Assembly (NCBI GenBank): GCA_964354445.1 | Contig: CAYGZT010000043.1 | Location: forward strand, 1 to 21,297 | Source of the DNA: CAYGZT01 sp964354445 | GTDB lineage: Bacteria > Patescibacteriota > Minisyncoccia > UBA6257 > JAGOQP01 | Direction: 5' to 3' | Length of the DNA: 21,297 bases | Part shown: one piece after another, positions 1-6,722 of the stretch | Position numbering within the stretch: position 1 is the first letter of the stretch | How the letters are laid out: each line of letters starts with the position of its first letter | The notes under the pieces: generated by a model | Seen by the model: only the letters and a program-made list of their open reading frames with translations | Told to the model about the DNA's origin: nothing | The model's database searches: none | Translations under genes and position numbers: made by a program

Positions 1-271
1 TGCGCCGCGAAAACCGCGGCGCTTCATGTTGTATAATTTCCGCCGTCTGCAACACCAGAGAGCTGCGTTTCAGATCGGGGGTAAGTGTTGTTCCGAACGT
101 TCTGCACAGTTCCCCCGTCACATCCGTATCTCCGATGAAAGGAAAGTTCTCGAGTATGAGCGGCTCCCGGGTCAACAACGACGCTACCATCATCTTGGTA
201 GCGGCGTTTTTCGCGCCGCGTACGTTCACCGCACCTTCAAGTTTTCGCCTGCCGCGAACAAGAAATTTCAT
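1..271 (-). CDS. murA: UDP-N-acetylglucosamine 1-carboxyvinyltransferase, N-terminal part (runs off window)
   Basis: MurA transfers enolpyruvate from PEP to UDP-GlcNAc, the first committed step of peptidoglycan synthesis in the cytoplasm. Reading the minus strand from an ATG at 271 gives about 90 residues beginning MKFLVRGRRKLEGAVNVRGA. This is followed by KNAATKMMVASLLT and a segment with PLILENFPFIGDTDVT. The G-A-K-N-A(A) stretch holds the conserved Lys/Asn pair of the EPSP-synthase/MurA substrate site, and 'LENFP' followed by a 'D' is the usual next element. The gene is cut by the window edge, so the catalytic Cys loop cannot be checked. An in-frame stop lies 16 codons upstream of the ATG with no other usual start codon between, which fixes the start. 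No clear Shine-Dalgarno is present. It is divergent from the PEGA-domain gene and has a strong promoter of its own. Confidence is high from the motif. Confidence 0.9.
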   Translation of the reverse strand, partial: MKFLVRGRRKLEGAVNVRGAKNAATKMMVASLLTREPLILENFPFIGDTDVTGELCRTFGTTLTPDLKRSSLVLQTAEIIQHEAPRFSRR

Positions 272-309
272 GCTTTCAAACCACGCGACCGTGATGTACC
301 ATTAGTATG

Positions 310-338
310 ATTATAGTGACTTGCCGCGGCGCATGCAA
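310..338 (-). promoter_or_regulatory. Sigma70-type promoter of murA
   Basis: On the minus strand TTGCAT (333-338) and a perfect TATAAT (310-315) are separated by 17 bases. Transcription would start near 303, giving a leader of about 30 bases before the murA ATG. It occupies the divergent gap with the PEGA gene, so expression of the two may be linked. Confidence 0.75.
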
Positions 339-340
339 TT

Positions 341-1630
341 ATGAATGCACGGTTTCGAAAACGCCTGTTTATTTTCTTTGTGTCCGTTTTCTGCATCGGC
401 GGGATTCTTGTCGTCGCTTACTCGCAGGGGTTTCGAGTCGATATTGGCGGGTTTGCCGTCGTGAAAGTCGGCGGCGTTTATATCGACAGCACCCCCCGCG
501 ATGTCGAGGTGTATCTTTCGGGTCAGGTCCGCCAGGACTCGTCGGGAATTCTCCGCAGCGGTATCTTCATCGCAAATGTTCTTCCCAAGCGTTACCGCCT
601 CCAGCTCATTAAAGACGGCTACCACGACTACGAAAAGAATATAGAAGTCCAGCCAGGCACCGTCGTCAGGCTGCTCAACATCTTGCTCGTTCCCAAGACG
701 CTTACTCCTTCACGGGTTCGTGAGGATTTAAGCGGCGATACGTTCGTTGCCGTTTCGGGTACAAGCATCCTCACTCAAGACAGTACGAAAGGAACGTATT
801 ACCTCGAGTCCATTGAGGGGGTACAAGCTCTCGTGAACCTCACGTCGCGGGCGGCGACGTTCTTCCGGCAGAAAATCATCAACGTTATCCCCAATCCCAC
901 ACAACCAAAAATCCTCATTGCGCAAACAAAGAGCGGTCTGTACCGCATCGATATTGAAAGAAATGATGCGGTATCGATAGCAAAGAGCGCGGTCGGTGAC
1001 GTCTTCACCAAAGGAAGCAATCTATACTTCACCGCACCCTCAGCAACATCGACATCTTTAACGGGGACAGCGTCGGCAACACTGGAAGTGTTCGACTTGG
1101 CGCTTAACCGGCTTGCCTCTTCGTACAACCTGCCGTTCGAACAGAATCAGATTGCATCGCTTGACGCACTCACGGAGAGTTTCTTTGCGATCTTGCTCGA
1201 CAACGGAGCCCTCTGGCTCTACGACGCATCAAATCAACAGATGAACCAAATTGCGCACTCCGCACAATCAGTTTCGTTTTCTCCAGACAAAAAAAAGGTT
1301 CTGTTTCAGGACAAAAATGGTCAGGTGTTTATATATTTCCTCGCTGACGACGGAGATGTGCTGGACAAAGGAGCGGGCCAGACAGTGCGGCTGGGGTTGG
1401 TGAACGCCGCGCGCATTACACACATCGTCTGGTTTAAGGATTCGTACCACCTGCTGGTACACTACCCCGACAAGATCACGTTTGCCGAGATCAGCTCTTT
1501 GGAACCCATTAATCAGCCTCCGCTGCTCGAAGATGATGTATCCGCACTCCGGTACGACGTTGACCGTGATTTGTTGTTCACGTTCAAAAAAGAGGGGGTG
1601 CTCGCGCAATTCCCCCTCCAATTCAAGTAG
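341..1630 (+). CDS. PEGA-domain, membrane-anchored protein with propeller-like C-terminal part
   Basis: This 429-residue protein is likely anchored in the membrane and displayed outside. Residues about 9-28 (LFIFFVSVFCIGGILVVAYS) form one hydrophobic N-terminal segment following a basic NARFRKR start. Residues about 43-112 form a PEGA-type beta domain, with GGVYIDSTPRDVEVYLSG and later GYHDYEKNIEVQPG; PEGA domains are short surface beta domains named after a PEGA motif. The remainder has repeated beta-rich stretches (for example SVSFSPDKKKVLFQDKNG) resembling TolB/WD-type propeller blades, which is an inference. It is the only plus-strand gene in the window. It converges on the DUF2238-like gene with a 17-base gap and no clear terminator. 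No Shine-Dalgarno is visible; TATGAT at 306-311 is a possible but unconvincing -10. Function is unknown; a cell-surface role is the most that can be said. Confidence 0.8.
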   Translation: MNARFRKRLFIFFVSVFCIGGILVVAYSQGFRVDIGGFAVVKVGGVYIDSTPRDVEVYLSGQVRQDSSGILRSGIFIANVLPKRYRLQLIKDGYHDYEKNIEVQPGTVVRLLNILLVPKTLTPSRVREDLSGDTFVAVSGTSILTQDSTKGTYYLESIEGVQALVNLTSRAATFFRQKIINVIPNPTQPKILIAQTKSGLYRIDIERNDAVSIAKSAVGDVFTKGSNLYFTAPSATSTSLTGTASATLEVFDLALNRLASSYNLPFEQNQIASLDALTESFFAILLDNGALWLYDASNQQMNQIAHSAQSVSFSPDKKKVLFQDKNGQVFIYFLADDGDVLDKGAGQTVRLGLVNAARITHIVWFKDSYHLLVHYPDKITFAEISSLEPINQPPLLEDDVSALRYDVDRDLLFTFKKEGVLAQFPLQFK

Positions 1631-1647
1631 CAACTTCTTTTATAACA

Positions 1648-2076
1648 TCACCTTTCGGGCATCTCTGATGTTCTCGGCCGTCGGATGTAGAGAAACCAAA
1701 AGCCAATAGTCAGCGCACCGCCGATATCCATAACAAAGTCGCCCATTGTGTCGGCGATGCTGGGCTGCATATAGATGCCGGTCCAGGTTGACACGCAGTA
1801 CTCAAAAATTTCCCATCCCACTCCCACCAACGCCGCGAGTGACACCGCCAGCACCAGTACCTTCGTGCGCTCGCACGTGTGAGTCGCCACGGCGCCGCCG
1901 AAAACATTTCCGAACAAAGCAAAAAACAGGGCTCCAACCCACGCTCCACCGGCAAAATGCAAGGGGATATCAACCCACGTAAACGTCTCGTACCATTCAA
2001 AAGTCATCACTGCCGCATACGCTGCCACAATAACCGCAAGCGACACTCCAAGCATCTTCCACGAAACCGTCGGCAT
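1648..2076 (-). CDS. Small four-helix membrane protein, DUF2238/VanZ-like
   Basis: This is a predicted 142-residue integral membrane protein with about four hydrophobic segments: near the N-terminus (MLGVSLAVIVAAYAAVMTF), then IPLHFAGGAWVGALFFALFG, VLVLAVSLAALVGVGWEIFE and IGGALTIGFWFLYI. The motifs H-F-x-G-G, G-W-E-x-F-E and D-T-x-G-D-x-x-x-D-x-x-G-G are typical of the DUF2238 (YjdF-like) and related VanZ-like families, from family knowledge. No enzymatic activity is established for it. The reading frame is open back to 2151 but that would overlap rpsI. The ATG at 2076, 13 bases after the rpsI stop, is preferred; another ATG is at 2055. It is the last gene of the ribosomal operon by position and may be a passenger there. 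Confidence 0.7.
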   Translation of the reverse strand: MPTVSWKMLGVSLAVIVAAYAAVMTFEWYETFTWVDIPLHFAGGAWVGALFFALFGNVFGGAVATHTCERTKVLVLAVSLAALVGVGWEIFEYCVSTWTGIYMQPSIADTMGDFVMDIGGALTIGFWFLYIRRPRTSEMPER

Positions 2077-2089
2077 ACAGAGTATTGTT

Positions 2090-2545
2090 TTACCGCTTTG
2101 ACCACTGCGGTGCCCGGCGCGCTTTCTTGAGACCGTATTTCTTTCGCTCAACCATCCGAGGATCGCGTGTCAGAAACCCAAACGGCTTCAGCTTCTTCTT
2201 AAAATCGAAGTTAAAAGCGACCAACGAACGCGCAAGGCCGTGTCGAACAGCACCCACTTGCGACGCGACGCCGCCGCCAACAACTTTTGCCGAAACCCGG
2301 AATTCTTTTTCCACACCCAGCACCGTCAAAGGACTTCTGACCATCCGCTGATGAACAGCGAGCGAAAAATACGACGCGATTGGTCTTGTATTGACGGTAA
2401 AATCAGGCATGCTGCTTTTGGCTGCCGTATGGACAATCCTGACGCGCGCGATGGAAGTTTTTCGCCGTCCTACACCCTCAACGTACTTCCCCTGCACCGC
2501 AGGACGTGAGCGCTTGACAGATTCTTTTGTCGTCGTCTTTGCCAT
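2090..2545 (-). CDS. rpsI: 30S ribosomal protein S9
   Basis: S9 sits in the head of the small subunit, and its C-terminal tail reaches tRNA in the P site. The 151-residue product has the family core YVEGVGRRKTSIARVRI, then VVGGGVASQVGAVRHGLARS. It ends in KKARRAPQWSKR, the canonical C-terminus with the terminal Ser-Lys-Arg that contacts P-site tRNA. The N-terminal ~20 residues (Lys/Thr/Ser-rich) are an extension compared with E. coli S9. It follows rplM after six bases, the conserved L13-S9 gene pair. No Shine-Dalgarno is seen, so translation is probably coupled to rplM. Confidence 0.97.
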   Translation of the reverse strand: MAKTTTKESVKRSRPAVQGKYVEGVGRRKTSIARVRIVHTAAKSSMPDFTVNTRPIASYFSLAVHQRMVRSPLTVLGVEKEFRVSAKVVGGGVASQVGAVRHGLARSLVAFNFDFKKKLKPFGFLTRDPRMVERKKYGLKKARRAPQWSKR

Positions 2546-2551
2546 AGGATA

Positions 2552-2896
2552 TTATTCAAAAATAAGATTCTTGATGCGCCGAGCCGCGAGGCGGTTTTTG
2601 GGAAGCATCCGCATCACCGCATGTCGGAGCACCCACTGCATACCGTGCTGTGCAACCACATTTTTAAACAAACGCTGCTTCAGGTGTCCAATGCGGCCGC
2701 TATGCGCAAAGTACACTTTCTGATCTGCCTTGCTGCCGCTGACCGAAAGCTTATCGATGTTGATTACCACAACCTTGTCGTTCCCAAGGAGTCGGGGATT
2801 GTACAAAGGACTCTTTTTCCCTTGCAAAATGACCGCGATCTCAGACGCTACTCTCCCCAGCCGCTTATTGGTACAGTCGATCCGATACTCTGCCAT
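2552..2896 (-). CDS. rplM: 50S ribosomal protein L13, short form
   Basis: L13 is an early-assembly protein of the large subunit. Starting at the ATG at 2896 the product is 114 residues: MAEYRIDCTNKRLGRVASEI, then a stretch with GKKSPLYNPRLLGNDKVVVINIDK, VYFAHSGRIGHLKQ and finally MRMLPKNRLAARRIKNLIFE. A good Shine-Dalgarno (AAGGTGA) lies five bases before this ATG, and an upstream in-frame ATG at 2947 would overlap fusA, so the shorter start is chosen. E. coli L13 is 142 residues. Here both the first ~14 residues and the C-terminal KVY-x-G-x-x-H-P-H-x-x-Q-x-P tail are absent, because a stop follows directly after the LPK...RL-K-L helix. It lies between fusA (10-base gap) and rpsI. Confidence 0.96.
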   Translation of the reverse strand: MAEYRIDCTNKRLGRVASEIAVILQGKKSPLYNPRLLGNDKVVVINIDKLSVSGSKADQKVYFAHSGRIGHLKQRLFKNVVAQHGMQWVLRHAVMRMLPKNRLAARRIKNLIFE

Positions 2897-2906
2897 ATCT
2901 TTCACC

Positions 2907-5060
2907 TTACCGTACCTGAGCGCGACCTTCAATGATCTGAGCTTCAATGGTCTTGGGTGCCTCCTCGTAGTGAGATGGTTCCATGGTAAACGTTCCGCGG
3001 CCCTGCGTCATCGAACGCAATGACGTAGCATACCCGAACATTTCCGCAAGTGGCACTTGTACATTGATAATCTTGATCATGAGCCGATCCTCCATGGAGG
3101 TGATCCGTCCACGCTTGGCGTTAAGATCGCCAGTCACGTCTCCCATGAATTCCTGCGGCACAATAATCTGCACGCGCATAATCGGTTCAAGGATCACAGG
3201 ATTGGCACGCTTGGCGCCATCCTGCAGCGCCATGGAAGCGGCGATTTTAAACGCGGATTCCGACGAATCAACCTCATGATAAGATCCGTCAAAGAGCGTT
3301 GCTTCCACGTCGGTCATCGGAAAACCCGCGACAACGCCGCGCGAGAGCGCTTCCCTGATCCCTTTCTCAACGGCGGGAATAAACTCCTGCGGGATGATAC
3401 CCCCTCTGATCCGGTTGACGAACACAAATCCCTTGCCGCGCTCAAGCGGCTGAAGTTCAATCTTCACGTGGCCATACTGGCCGCGGCCTCCCGACTGACG
3501 GATATATTTCCCTTCCGCTTCAGATGCAGCGCGAATGGTTTCTTTATACGCGACTTGCGGGCGTCCCACCGTCGCCTCAACGCCAAACTCACGGCGCATG
3601 CGGTCGACGATGATCTCCAGATGCAGCTCCCCCATCCCCGCAATAATGGTTTCTCCCGTTTCCTGATCGCCTGAAACTCTGAACGTGGGATCCTCGTCCG
3701 ACAAGCGCTTGAGCGCAAGCCCCAGTTTTTCCTGGTCGGCTTTCGTTTTAGGTTCAATCTTAAGATTGATCACAGGCTCCGGGAATATGATTTGTTCAAG
3801 AATAACAGCGTTGTCAGGATCGCAGAGCGTATCGCCGGTGGTAGTGTTCTTAAGACCGACGATTGCACCCAAGTCTCCTGCGTACATTTCATCGACATCC
3901 TCGCGGTGATTCGCGTGCATGCGAACGATGCGCCCAACCCGCTCCTGGTTCCGCGTTGTTGAATTGAGCACATACGTGCCTTTCTGCATCACCCCGCTGT
4001 AGATGCGAAAGTATGTCAGATTTCCCACGAACGGATCAGTTGCAACTTTAAACGCAAGCGCGGTCAGCGGCTCGGCGTCGTCGAGGCGGCGAATGACTTC
4101 CTGACCGGTCTTGACGTCAATACCGACAATCGGCTTGAGTGTCTCGATGTCAAGCGGCGAAGGGAGATAATCGACAACGCCGTCCAACAAAAGCTGAACT
4201 CCCTTGTTGCGCAAGGCGCTGCCGCAGAATACGGGGAAGAGCTCGTTGCAAATCACCGCTTTTCTCAAAACGGCGCGCAGTTCTCCTGCGGAAGGTTCGT
4301 GCCCTCCCAGGTACCGCTCCATCAGTTTTTCATCGTGCTCCACGATTCTCTCAACCAGTTCGTGATGCCTGTGCGCGATTTCCTCGTTCATGTCGGCAGG
4401 AACCGGAATCTCACGGACCGTCTCGCCGTGCTCACCTTCAAACTCATATGCTTTCTTCTCCAGAAGATCCACGACGCCGCGAAAATGCTCCTCCAGTCCG
4501 ATGGGAATTTGCACCGCAACCGCATAAGGATTAAGTCGCTCGCGGATGGATTGAAACGACTTCTCAAAACTTGCGCCCATGCGGTCCATTTTGTTGATAA
4601 AGCACATACGCGGCACCCTGTACTTATCCGCCTGATGCCACACGGTTTCTGACTGCGGCTCAACGCCCGCAACGCCGTCAAACACCGTTACGCCCCCGTC
4701 AAGCACCCGCAGTGACCGTTCGACCTCGGCGGTAAAGTCAACGTGGCCGGGAGTGTCGATGATGTTGACGCGATGTTCTTTCTGGGTACGCAGTTTTGCT
4801 TTGTCCTCGTCGCCCGCACACAAAATGATGTCGCGCACCGGCGTCCAAAAACAGGTCGTCGCAGCCGAGGTGATGGTGATGCCCCGCTCGCGTTCCTGCT
4901 CCATCCAATCCATAATTGCCTGTCCTTCGTGCACCTCGCCTATCTTGTGGGAAATACCGGTGTAAAAAAGCACTCGCTCGGTCACGGTCGTCTTTCCAGC
5001 ATCAATATGCGCGATGATGCCTATATTGCGGTATTTCTCAAGCGGATATGTTCGGGGCAT
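2907..5060 (-). CDS. fusA: Translation elongation factor G
   Basis: EF-G is the GTPase that drives tRNA-mRNA translocation and, with RRF, ribosome recycling. From the ATG at 5060 the product is 717 residues. GTPase motifs are all visible: G1 AHIDAGKT (17-24), G2 RGITI (59-63), G3 DTPGH (102-106), G4 NKMD (156-159) and a G5 loop in CGSALRNKG. Domains II-V follow with the usual IIAGMGELHLEI and GRGTFTMEPSHYEE motifs. Between switch II-flanking FWTPV and HRVNIIDTPG there is a stretch of about 20 residues rich in charge (around 76-95) that is longer than in E. coli. The frame stays open upstream to 5423, but that part is the antisense-frame shadow of rpsG; a second in-frame ATG at 5084 would add MLHHHHFC. 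No strong Shine-Dalgarno precedes either. The usual partner tuf does not follow. Confidence 0.97.
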   Translation of the reverse strand: MPRTYPLEKYRNIGIIAHIDAGKTTVTERVLFYTGISHKIGEVHEGQAIMDWMEQERERGITITSAATTCFWTPVRDIILCAGDEDKAKLRTQKEHRVNIIDTPGHVDFTAEVERSLRVLDGGVTVFDGVAGVEPQSETVWHQADKYRVPRMCFINKMDRMGASFEKSFQSIRERLNPYAVAVQIPIGLEEHFRGVVDLLEKKAYEFEGEHGETVREIPVPADMNEEIAHRHHELVERIVEHDEKLMERYLGGHEPSAGELRAVLRKAVICNELFPVFCGSALRNKGVQLLLDGVVDYLPSPLDIETLKPIVGIDVKTGQEVIRRLDDAEPLTALAFKVATDPFVGNLTYFRIYSGVMQKGTYVLNSTTRNQERVGRIVRMHANHREDVDEMYAGDLGAIVGLKNTTTGDTLCDPDNAVILEQIIFPEPVINLKIEPKTKADQEKLGLALKRLSDEDPTFRVSGDQETGETIIAGMGELHLEIIVDRMRREFGVEATVGRPQVAYKETIRAASEAEGKYIRQSGGRGQYGHVKIELQPLERGKGFVFVNRIRGGIIPQEFIPAVEKGIREALSRGVVAGFPMTDVEATLFDGSYHEVDSSESAFKIAASMALQDGAKRANPVILEPIMRVQIIVPQEFMGDVTGDLNAKRGRITSMEDRLMIKIINVQVPLAEMFGYATSLRSMTQGRGTFTMEPSHYEEAPKTIEAQIIEGRAQVR

Positions 5061-5100
5061 ACAAAAGTGATGGTGATGCAGCATCACACTCGCCAAACGC

Positions 5101-5568
5101 TTAGCGGGCAAAGTGCGCAAAGGCGCGGTTGGCCTCTGCCATTTTGTGCACGTTCTGCTTCTTTTTAATCGCGTAGCCGTCGTTGTTGTATGCGGCAGCA
5201 AGTTCGTCGGCAAGTTTCTGTGACATCGCACGTCCTTTAACCATGCGAGCACCTCCAATGATCCAGCGGCATGCCAGAAAGAATCTTCGTTCCGGACGTA
5301 CTTCACGAGGCACTTGGTAGTTTGCACCTCCCACACGCCGCGAGACCACCTCGTAGAGCGGTCCGGCGTTCTCAATTGCTTTATCCAAAACCTCAAGCGC
5401 ATTCTTCTCCGTCTTTTTCGCAACCGCGTCCAGCGCGTCGTAGACGATGCGCTGCGAGACGGCTTTCTTACCCTGCTGCATCAGGTAGTTGATGAAACGG
5501 GCGACGGTGACGCTGTCATACTGCACATCTGGTTCAATTGCTCGCTTTTGCACTTTTCTTTTTCTCAT
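5101..5568 (-). CDS. rpsG: 30S ribosomal protein S7
   Basis: S7 nucleates assembly of the 30S head by binding the 3' major domain of 16S rRNA and lines the E site. The 155-residue product has the family's markers: MRKRKVQKRAIEPDVQYDS, then FINYLMQQGKKAVSQRIVYD and VRPERR preceded by GGANYQVPREV. It ends with NVHKMAEANRAFAHFAR. Length is normal. It sits between rpsL (29-base gap) and fusA (40-base gap) in the conserved str order. Confidence 0.97.
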   Translation of the reverse strand: MRKRKVQKRAIEPDVQYDSVTVARFINYLMQQGKKAVSQRIVYDALDAVAKKTEKNALEVLDKAIENAGPLYEVVSRRVGGANYQVPREVRPERRFFLACRWIIGGARMVKGRAMSQKLADELAAAYNNDGYAIKKKQNVHKMAEANRAFAHFAR

Positions 5569-5597
5569 ATAACGATATCATCCATCACGCCTGCGGT

Positions 5598-6008
5598 TTA
5601 GTGCTTGCTCTTCACGCCGTATTTTGAGCGTTCCTGCTTGCGTGCTTCAACACCGGCCGCGTCGAGTCGCCCGCGCACGATGTGATAGCGCACGCCCGGA
5701 AGATCCTTGACGCGCCCGCCCCGAATCATCACCACCGAGTGTTCCTGCAGATTGTGTCCCTCGCCGGGGATATAGGCCGTCACTTCCATGCCGTTGGTCA
5801 GGCGCACGCGTGCAACCTTGCGCAACGCCGAATTCGGCTTCTTGGGAGTCGTCGTAAAAACCTTGGTGCACACGCCGCGCTTGAACGGACTCGATGAAAA
5901 CACCGGCCGATTCTTGATGGTATTAAAATAAAACCCCATTGCGGGAGATTTGGATTTCTTCAGCAGTCGCTTTCTCCCCTTTTTCACCAGTTGTCTGATT
6001 GTCGGCAC
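5598..6008 (-). CDS. rpsL: 30S ribosomal protein S12 (GTG start)
   Basis: S12 sits at the decoding centre and influences accuracy. From a GTG at 6008 the 136-residue product starts VPTIRQLVKKGRKRLLKKSK, matching the family's MPTIxQLVRKGR start. The frame is open to an ATG at 6068, but that codon overlaps the -10 box of the promoter, so it cannot be transcribed from it. Core motifs TTPKKPNSALRKVARVRLTN, PGEGHNLQEHSVVMIRGG and RVKDLPGVRYH (with the Asp that is methylthiolated in many bacteria) are intact. Lys-Lys-Pro-Asn-Ser is the wild-type streptomycin-sensitive form. Compared with E. coli, about 12 extra residues (MGFYFNTIKNRPVFSSS region) lie between SKSPA and FKRGVCTKV. It is the first gene of the operon. 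Confidence 0.95.
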   Translation of the reverse strand: MPTIRQLVKKGRKRLLKKSKSPAMGFYFNTIKNRPVFSSSPFKRGVCTKVFTTTPKKPNSALRKVARVRLTNGMEVTAYIPGEGHNLQEHSVVMIRGGRVKDLPGVRYHIVRGRLDAAGVEARKQERSKYGVKSKH

Positions 6009-6030
6009 ACGATACGACGCCACGGGTGAT

Positions 6031-6049
6031 AAAAAACGCCCCCGCGGCG
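6031..6049 (-). terminator. Possible attenuator hairpin in rpsL leader
   Basis: On the minus strand, after the transcription start and before the rpsL GTG, CGCC (6049-6046) can pair with GGCG (6040-6037) around a five-base loop. Six T residues (6036-6031) follow directly. The stem is only four base pairs, so it may be a weak or regulated terminator, or chance. Confidence 0.3.
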
Positions 6050-6058
6050 AACGATAGC

Positions 6059-6088
6059 ACCATACCAAAAGAACGCGCGTGCTGTCAA
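6059..6088 (-). promoter_or_regulatory. Promoter of the rpsL-rpsG-fusA-rplM-rpsI operon
   Basis: A consensus TTGACA (6083-6088) is followed 18 bases later by TATGGT (6059-6064). A TGG directly before the -10 makes it an extended -10 element. Transcription would start near 6052, with a leader of about 44 bases before the GTG of rpsL. Confidence 0.8.
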
Positions 6089-6104
6089 GAAAACACGCAT
6101 TTCT

Positions 6105-6719
6105 TCACGCTGGAGCGCCGGTGATCAAAAGATATAACAGTCGCGCCAGAGGCGGCAGGACATAGAACGCAATCAGAAGCGCGGCAAAAAGCCCCCACGC
6201 ACTCATGTACGCCAGTGACCGGTAAAAGCCGGGCACAAGCGACCCAAGAACTTTTGAACCGTCAAGCGGCGGCAAGGGTATGAGATTAAACAGCGCTAAA
6301 AAGATGTTCACATACACTACAAACCCCAAAAGCTCGGCGGCGGCGGCGGTCACCGGGATAATTCCCGACACAACGCCTCGCAGCAAAAGACCCAAAATGA
6401 GCGCAACGATAAAATTCGAAGCGGGTCCCGCCACGCCCACCTTGAGCGTTCCCCATCGCCGGTCGGAGAGCGCAAACGGGTTGTACGGCACCGGCTTTGC
6501 CCATCCCAAAAACACTCCTCCCAAAAGCAGTGAAATAATCGGAACAATCACCGTTCCGAACACATCGATATGCGCCAGAGGATTGAGCGTGAGCCGGCCT
6601 TCGTCCTTGGCCGTTGTATCACCCAGCCGCCATGCAACCCAGCCGTGCGCAAATTCATGCACCACCGCCGAGATAACAATGACAACGTAGATAAAGACGT
6701 ATACGACAAGGTTGTTCAT
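6105..6719 (-). CDS. M50-family (site-2-type) membrane zinc metalloprotease
   Basis: This 204-residue intramembrane protease belongs to the short M50B form common in bacteria, which cleaves substrates within or near the membrane. The zinc-binding HExxH is HEFAH (21-25) in the first transmembrane helix. The third ligand is the Asp of NLIPLPPLDG (145-154). Other family signatures are LGWAKPVPYNP, AGPASNF and NPLAHID. It has about five or six hydrophobic helices and no PDZ domain, unlike RseP. It begins three bases after the stop of the 404-residue membrane-anchored protein, so the two are probably co-translated. That neighbour, with one membrane helix, is a candidate substrate or partner (inference only). 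Confidence 0.9.
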   Translation of the reverse strand: MNNLVVYVFIYVVIVISAVVHEFAHGWVAWRLGDTTAKDEGRLTLNPLAHIDVFGTVIVPIISLLLGGVFLGWAKPVPYNPFALSDRRWGTLKVGVAGPASNFIVALILGLLLRGVVSGIIPVTAAAAELLGFVVYVNIFLALFNLIPLPPLDGSKVLGSLVPGFYRSLAYMSAWGLFAALLIAFYVLPPLARLLYLLITGAPA

Positions 6720-6722
6720 ACG

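Noticed and set aside
26..310. Plus-strand frame of 94 codons at the left edge
   Set aside because: Antisense to the murA start, which is recognised from its Gly-Ala-Lys-Asn-Ala motif and promoter.
3057..3674. Plus-strand open frame of 205 codons opposite fusA
   Set aside because: It lies entirely antisense to a well-supported EF-G gene and its product has no recognisable domain.
5061..5423. N-terminal extension of EF-G of 121 residues in the open frame
   Set aside because: The extension is the other-frame reading of rpsG, with Arg-rich sequence unlike any EF-G. The family N-terminus begins at 5060.
6009..6068. ATG start 20 codons upstream of the S12 GTG
   Set aside because: It overlaps the -10 box of a strong promoter and gives residues not found in S12.
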